The notes under the pieces were generated by a model. The model was not told where the DNA came from, ran no database searches, and saw only the letters and a program-made list of their open reading frames with translations. The translations under genes and the position numbers were made by a program. Positions 14,854 through 18,838 of a DNA stretch of 18,838 nt are shown here, in pieces (position 1 is the stretch's first letter; every line of letters begins with the position of its first letter). Source of the stretch: Bacteroidota bacterium (GTDB taxonomy: Bacteria; Bacteroidota; Ignavibacteria; Ignavibacteriales; Ignavibacteriaceae); NCBI GenBank assembly GCA_023433685.1, contig JAEYUD010000199.1, positions 1 through 18,838 on the forward strand, given 5' to 3'.

Positions 14854-16131
14854 TTATTTGTATAGGCCGGGCTTAAAGTTCTTCTTCCCTTTTCTAAGGA
14901 CGAAGAAGCGGCCGTGAATCAGATCTTCTTTCGCAGGGGTAAAATCCTGTTCAGTGATCCGGCGGTTATTGAAGTAGATGCCGCCACCTGTCAGATCTTT
15001 CCTTGCCTGCCCCTTGCTGGGGTAGAGTCCGGACATCACAAGTATATCGACCAACGGTGGAATTGGTTCCGCCGAACTGATCTCAACGTAAGGTGTAGTG
15101 GCGATCAATGACTCAAAAGTTGCCTCATTGATGTCAGTGATCTCACCCTCACCAAAGAGAGCCTTCGAAGCAGCTACTGCTCCAAGCATTTCCTCTTTTC
15201 CATGGATGAGTGTGGTTACCTCTTCTGCCAGTTTCCTGTGGGCAACCCTTCTGCCGGGATCGGAATTATGAGCTGTCTCAAGCTCTTCGATCTCTTCTTT
15301 CGAGAGGAAAGTGTAGAACTTGAGGAACTTGATCACATCACGGTCATCAACATTGAGCCAATACTGATAAAGTTCGTATGGAGAGGTACGCTTTTTGTCA
15401 AGCCAGACAGTGCCTGCCTCGGTTTTACCGATCTTCTTTCCGTCAGCCGTTGAGATCAGAGGGAAGGTCATACAGTGAACCTTCTTGTTCTTTTTCTTCC
15501 AGATCAGGTCCATACCCGCGGTAATATTGCCCCACTGATCGCTTCCGCCGATCTGCAATTCGCAATCATAGCGATCGTTCAGGGTGAAATAATCAAAAGC
15601 CTGCATTATCATGTAGCTGAATTCGGTGTACGAAATGCCGCTGTCGGGGTCTTGTAGCCTTCTTTTAACAGATTCTTTGGTGACCATAACGTTGACGGAG
15701 AACCTCTTGCCGATATCGCGGAGATACTCGAACGCGGAAATGGCACTGATCCACTCATAGTTATTTACCATACGAGCGGGTTTTTCCCCTTCGAAATCGA
15801 GGTATTGCGAGAGCTGACCTTTAATGAGCACTGCCCAGTCTTTCACGAGATCTTCGGGATTCAGGTCTCTTTCAGCCATTTTACCGGAAGGGTCACCCAG
15901 AAGGGCTGTCGCGCCACCAACCACTGCTATAACATTGTGGCCTGCCTGCTGAAAGCGGCGCAAGCCCAGAATTGGGATCAGATGTCCGATATGCAGTGAA
16001 TCGGCAGTAGGATCAAAACCACAATAAAGAGTAAGTGGACCTTCTTTGATCCTCTCTTTTAATTGATCAAGTGGAGTGGACTGATAGATAAGTCCGCGCC
16101 ATTCAAGTTCGTCAACTATATTATTCCACAT
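14854..16131 (-). CDS. tyrS: Tyrosyl-tRNA synthetase
   Basis: Class I synthetase of 425 residues that charges tRNA-Tyr. The Rossmann catalytic domain begins with LYCGFDPTADSLHIGH (HIGH at 47-50). The tyrosine pocket region has the typical YMIMQAFD and QIGGSDQWGNI, and the KMSKS-equivalent loop is KIGKT (233-237), normal for this bacterial subtype. An anticodon-arm segment leads to an S4 RNA-binding domain near the C-terminus (about 355-400, LVMSGLYPSKGQARKDL). The ATG has AGGA at 5 nt. It is followed closely by yraN in an operon. The AT-rich upstream region shows no T-box leader and only a one-mismatch -7 box (TAAATTTC). Confidence 0.96.
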   Translation of the reverse strand: MWNNIVDELEWRGLIYQSTPLDQLKERIKEGPLTLYCGFDPTADSLHIGHLIPILGLRRFQQAGHNVIAVVGGATALLGDPSGKMAERDLNPEDLVKDWAVLIKGQLSQYLDFEGEKPARMVNNYEWISAISAFEYLRDIGKRFSVNVMVTKESVKRRLQDPDSGISYTEFSYMIMQAFDYFTLNDRYDCELQIGGSDQWGNITAGMDLIWKKKNKKVHCMTFPLISTADGKKIGKTEAGTVWLDKKRTSPYELYQYWLNVDDRDVIKFLKFYTFLSKEEIEELETAHNSDPGRRVAHRKLAEEVTTLIHGKEEMLGAVAASKALFGEGEITDINEATFESLIATTPYVEISSAEPIPPLVDILVMSGLYPSKGQARKDLTGGGIYFNNRRITEQDFTPAKEDLIHGRFFVLRKGKKNFKPGLYK

Positions 16132-16212
16132 GTTTTCCTGTACGAAAAATTAATTCAAAAAAAATCAAACTGAAATTTACCAAAAAAGAGGGGATTCGCG
16201 GAGAGTGAGCCG

Positions 16213-16256
16213 AAAAAAGAGGCGGCCACCCTGTTACAGAGTGGCCACCATTTTTT
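16213..16256 (-). terminator. Intrinsic terminator downstream of maeB
   Basis: GGCCAC-c-CTGT (16224-16234) pairs with ACAG-a-GTGGCC (16236-16246), extended by GG/CC at the base. On the minus strand the stem is followed by TCTTTTTT (16213-16220), just after the malic enzyme stop codon. A T-run on the other side (16251-16256) makes it possibly bidirectional. Confidence 0.8.
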
Positions 16257-16258
16257 AA

Positions 16259-18529
16259 CTATTTGTTCTTCTGTCTGGCTTCAACCATGGCAAAAGCAGC
16301 CATGTTAACCACATCATCAACTTCAGAGTTGCGCTGCAATACATAAACGGGTTTGCTTATACCGTTCAGAATTGGACCAACAACATCCGCGCCGCCGATC
16401 CGCTGCAACAGCTTGTAAGCGATATTGCCGGAATCAAGGTTAGGGAAGATCAGAACATTTGCTCTACTCTGCAGTTTTGAGAACGGGTAGAGTTCATTCA
16501 GAATAGAAGGCACAACAGCTGTGTCAGCCTGCATTTCACCTTCAACCAAGAGATCGGGCGCGAGCTGTTTCACAAGTTCGGTCGCCTTTCTCACCTTGTT
16601 GCTTGAAGGATAGGGAGCACTTCCAAAGTTACTGAAAGAAAGCATCGCCACGCGAGGCTCGATCCCGAATCTTTTAACCGCGTTGGCAGAGAGAATCGCG
16701 ATCTCTGCGAGTTCTTCAGCTGATGGGTCGACATTTACGGTGGTATCAGCGAAGAAATACACTTTACCTTTTATGATCATTATGTACATTCCCGAAACCC
16801 TTTTAACGCCCGGTTGAAGATCAAGCACCTCGAGAGCTGGACGGATTGTTTCAGGATAGTGAGAAGTGAGGCCAGCTATCATTGCATCGGCATCACCCAT
16901 TCTGACCATCATTGCGGCAAAGTAGTTTTTATGTCGGTGACGGGTAAGCAGCCTGGAAGCCTCCTCACGGGTAACACCTTTGCGCTGGCGGAGCTTGTAG
17001 AATTCATCAACGTAGAACTCCGATCTCTCCCAGTGCGCCGGAGAAATTATCTCGATACCTGTAGGGTCGATATTGTGATCTTCCATCATAGGGAGAATTT
17101 CATCCGGGTTCCCGATGAGTATGGGATTCGCGATATCCATCTCCCGTACCAGCTGTGCGGCTCTCTGAATCTTGATATTGTTCCCTTCCGAGAAGACAAC
17201 TTTTCCGCTTTTATAGCGTTGTGCGATGTGAATCGTGTTTCTTACAATTTCGTGAGAAACGCCAAGACGATCGAGAAGTTGCTCCTTGTAAGCATCGAAA
17301 TTATCGATCATTTTACGGGCGACGCCGGTTTCCATGGCTGCTTTGGCAACTGCCGGGGCAACCCATGTAAGAACACGGGTATCGAAAGGTTTGGGCACAA
17401 TATAGTCTCTGCCGTAAGTCAGATCCTGTCCCTCGTAAGCACGTCTTACGCTGTCGGGTACTTCCTCTTTAGCGAGAGCGGCCAGAGCATACGATGCAGC
17501 CAGTTTCATATCATCGTTTATCGCGGAGGCCCGCACATCGAGTGCTCCACGGAATATGAACGGGAAGCCGAGTACGTTGTTAATCTGGTTCGGATAATCA
17601 GATCTTCCGGTTGCCATGATGATATCTTCTCTTACCGAGGTAGCATCTTCGTATGTGATCTCTGGATCTGGATTCGCCATCGCGAATACGATACAGTTGG
17701 GTGCCATGCTTGCAACCATTTCCTTTGAGACTATATTTCCTTTTGAAAGACCAACGAAGACATCTGCGCCTTTCATAGCGTCGGCGAGGGTTCTGGCATC
17801 AGTTTCATGGGCAAATTCCAGTTTGAATTCGTTCATTCCTTCTGTCCGGCCTTTGTAGATCACGCCTTTTGAGTCGCAAAGTGTGATGTTACCAATCGAT
17901 GCGCCAAGTTTTACATACAGTCGTGAACATGAGATCGCTGATGCTCCGGCACCGTTAACCACGATCTTCACATCAGAAAGTTTTTTACCTGAAATCTCGA
18001 CTGCATTAATAAGCGCAGCCCCGCTGATGATGGCGGTACCATGCTGATCGTCGTGGAAAACGGGGATATTCATTGTGGCTTTTAATTTCTCCTCGATATA
18101 AAAGCATTCGGGGGCTTTGATATCTTCGAGATTTATTCCACCAAATGTAGGCTCAAGCAGTTGCACTGCTCTTATGATCTCTTCGGGGTCGTGGCTGTTA
18201 AGTTCAATGTCAAAAACGTCGATATCGGCGAATCTTTTAAAAAGTACACCTTTGCCTTCCATTACCGGTTTTCCGGCAACGGCACCTATATCACCCAGCC
18301 CAAGAACGGCGGTTCCGTTACTAACCACAGCCACAAGGTTTCCCTTGGCAGTGTATTCATAGGCGAGCATAGGATCTTTTTCAATCTCGAGGCACGGTTG
18401 GGCAACCCCGGGTGTGTATGCAAGAGAGAGCTCTCTCTGTGTTATGCAGGGTTTGGTCGGGATGACTTCTATCTTCCCTTTTCTACCAACACTGTGGTAG
18501 TCCAAAGCCTCCTGCTTTGTTGTTTTCAT
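16259..18529 (-). CDS. maeB: NADP-type malic enzyme fused to a phosphotransacetylase-like domain (MaeB)
   Basis: MaeB (756 residues) decarboxylates malate to pyruvate with reduction of NAD(P). The malic enzyme part (about 1-430) has AYTPGVA (37-43), the Lys-bearing AGKPVMEGKG, metal-site residues in NLEDIKAPECF (Glu135/Asp136) and FHDDQHGTA, then the nucleotide-binding NGAGAS (192-197) and CDSKGVIYKGR. The C-terminal part (about 435-756) is phosphotransacetylase-like (LTSHYPETIRPAL, MSFSNFG-type LSFSNFGSA, QADTAV, FPNLDSGNIAYKL). In MaeB enzymes this domain is regulatory, responding to acetyl-CoA, rather than catalytic. The start at 18529 is set by AGGAG (18535-18539); an upstream in-frame ATG at 18601 would add 24 atypical residues. 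It is monocistronic. Confidence 0.95.
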   Translation of the reverse strand: MKTTKQEALDYHSVGRKGKIEVIPTKPCITQRELSLAYTPGVAQPCLEIEKDPMLAYEYTAKGNLVAVVSNGTAVLGLGDIGAVAGKPVMEGKGVLFKRFADIDVFDIELNSHDPEEIIRAVQLLEPTFGGINLEDIKAPECFYIEEKLKATMNIPVFHDDQHGTAIISGAALINAVEISGKKLSDVKIVVNGAGASAISCSRLYVKLGASIGNITLCDSKGVIYKGRTEGMNEFKLEFAHETDARTLADAMKGADVFVGLSKGNIVSKEMVASMAPNCIVFAMANPDPEITYEDATSVREDIIMATGRSDYPNQINNVLGFPFIFRGALDVRASAINDDMKLAASYALAALAKEEVPDSVRRAYEGQDLTYGRDYIVPKPFDTRVLTWVAPAVAKAAMETGVARKMIDNFDAYKEQLLDRLGVSHEIVRNTIHIAQRYKSGKVVFSEGNNIKIQRAAQLVREMDIANPILIGNPDEILPMMEDHNIDPTGIEIISPAHWERSEFYVDEFYKLRQRKGVTREEASRLLTRHRHKNYFAAMMVRMGDADAMIAGLTSHYPETIRPALEVLDLQPGVKRVSGMYIMIIKGKVYFFADTTVNVDPSAEELAEIAILSANAVKRFGIEPRVAMLSFSNFGSAPYPSSNKVRKATELVKQLAPDLLVEGEMQADTAVVPSILNELYPFSKLQSRANVLIFPNLDSGNIAYKLLQRIGGADVVGPILNGISKPVYVLQRNSEVDDVVNMAAFAMVEARQKNK

Positions 18530-18534
18530 TTTGG

Positions 18535-18539
18535 CTCCT
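18535..18539 (-). promoter_or_regulatory. Ribosome binding site deciding the maeB start
   Basis: AGGAG on the minus strand lies 5 nt before the ATG at 18529 (aggagccaaaATG). The upstream ATG at 18601 encodes an extension (MLFVGGYLSF...) not found in MaeB as I know it. Confidence 0.8.
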
Positions 18540-18724
18540 GATTTTATAAAGAACGCGTACAATTCAGAATAGAAACTTAAATAACCTCCAACAAATAACA
18601 AAGCGTATTATTATTTAAGTGATACTTTTTTTAACGCGGGGCCTCCGGTGATTCAGTTTATCCTCAATTCAGTGCGATAAAATTATTATCTTGCCAGATA
18701 ATTATTTAACTTAACGGAGACCGG

Positions 18725-18838
18725 ATGAAGAGGATATCAGCACTTCTGACAGTTTTTCTCTCAATGACAGTTGTTTCATACGCGTGTACAAATTTTATTG
18801 TGACCAAAGGTGCCTCGGTTGACGGCTCAACCATGATC
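18725..18838 (+). CDS. N-terminus of an exported C69-family dipeptidase (partial)
   Basis: The first 38 codons are visible; the gene runs off the window. A signal peptide (MKRISALLTVFLSMTVVSYA, 20 residues) is followed directly by CTNFIVTKGASVDGSTMI. This is the conserved N-terminus of peptidase family C69 (PepD-like Ntn hydrolases), where the Cys freed by cleavage is the nucleophile. Here signal peptide removal after Ala20 would itself expose the catalytic Cys21. The ATG is preceded by GGAG at 5 nt. The product is probably a periplasmic or secreted dipeptidase. It is divergent from maeB, with a 195-bp gap that shows no clear promoter consensus for either gene. Confidence 0.8.
   Translation, partial: MKRISALLTVFLSMTVVSYACTNFIVTKGASVDGSTMI

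Noticed and set aside
16132..16258. T-box or other tRNA-sensing leader before tyrS
   Set aside because: The upstream stretch is a maeB terminator followed by AT-rich sequence, with no specifier stem or T-box core.
16814..17728. 304-codon open frame on the + strand opposite maeB
   Set aside because: It lies wholly antisense to a well-conserved malic enzyme, has no recognisable domain, and is explained by codon bias in the true gene.
18530..18601. Extended N-terminus of maeB from the ATG at 18601
   Set aside because: A strong AGGAG precedes the ATG at 18529, and the extra 24 residues do not resemble the MaeB family start.

Overview
The window looks like chromosome from the Bacteroidota/Chlorobiota lineage, most likely an Ignavibacteria-type member. 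Two secreted proteins end in a type IX secretion (T9SS) C-terminal sorting domain, one of them with the QNFPNP form of its opening motif. There is also a DUF3078 outer-membrane protein, a TlpA-type thiol-disulfide protein with its own signal peptide, and promoter elements that fit the Bacteroidota consensus TTTG-N19-TAnnTTTG. This placement is inferred from protein style and promoters, not from a marker-gene search. No prophage, insertion sequence, tRNA, rRNA or CRISPR array was seen.

Layout. 1-372: the 3' end of a T9SS-exported protein, then a gap holding octamer repeats, a REP-like hairpin, a bidirectional terminator and a short dispersed-repeat-like element. 373-741 (-): thioredoxin. 897-2885 (+): secreted Asp-box (sialidase-like propeller) protein with a T9SS tail, convergent with 3000-3845 (-), a DUF3078 protein; both stop codons are the outer ends of one inverted repeat. 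3999-8290 (+): carA-carB, both subunits of carbamoyl-phosphate synthase, strikingly close in sequence to the eukaryotic CAD enzyme. 8366-9943 (+): exported TlpA-like protein. 10033-11826 (+): threonyl-tRNA synthetase without the N-terminal TGS domain, then a strong terminator. 11889-12089: heptamer repeats and a three-unit 33-bp palindromic array. 12090-13279 (+): signal-peptide YciI-like protein overlapping a HisN-type phosphatase. 13264-14154 (-): two-cluster ferredoxin fusion with a textbook Bacteroidota promoter. 14155-14471: a repeat-rich gap. 14472-16131 (-): tyrS-yraN operon. 16259-18529 (-): malic enzyme fused to a phosphotransacetylase-like domain. 18725-18838 (+): start of an exported C69 dipeptidase.

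Most genes are housekeeping: pyrimidine/arginine precursor synthesis (carAB), translation (thrS, tyrS), C4/C3 carbon metabolism (maeB), histidine synthesis (hisN), redox (trx, TlpA-like, ferredoxin). I did not find a convincing undescribed multi-gene system. The least explained content is between the genes: several families of 7-8 bp tandem repeats, often starting at a stop codon in a fixed orientation, and the 33-bp palindrome array upstream of the yciI-like/hisN pair.
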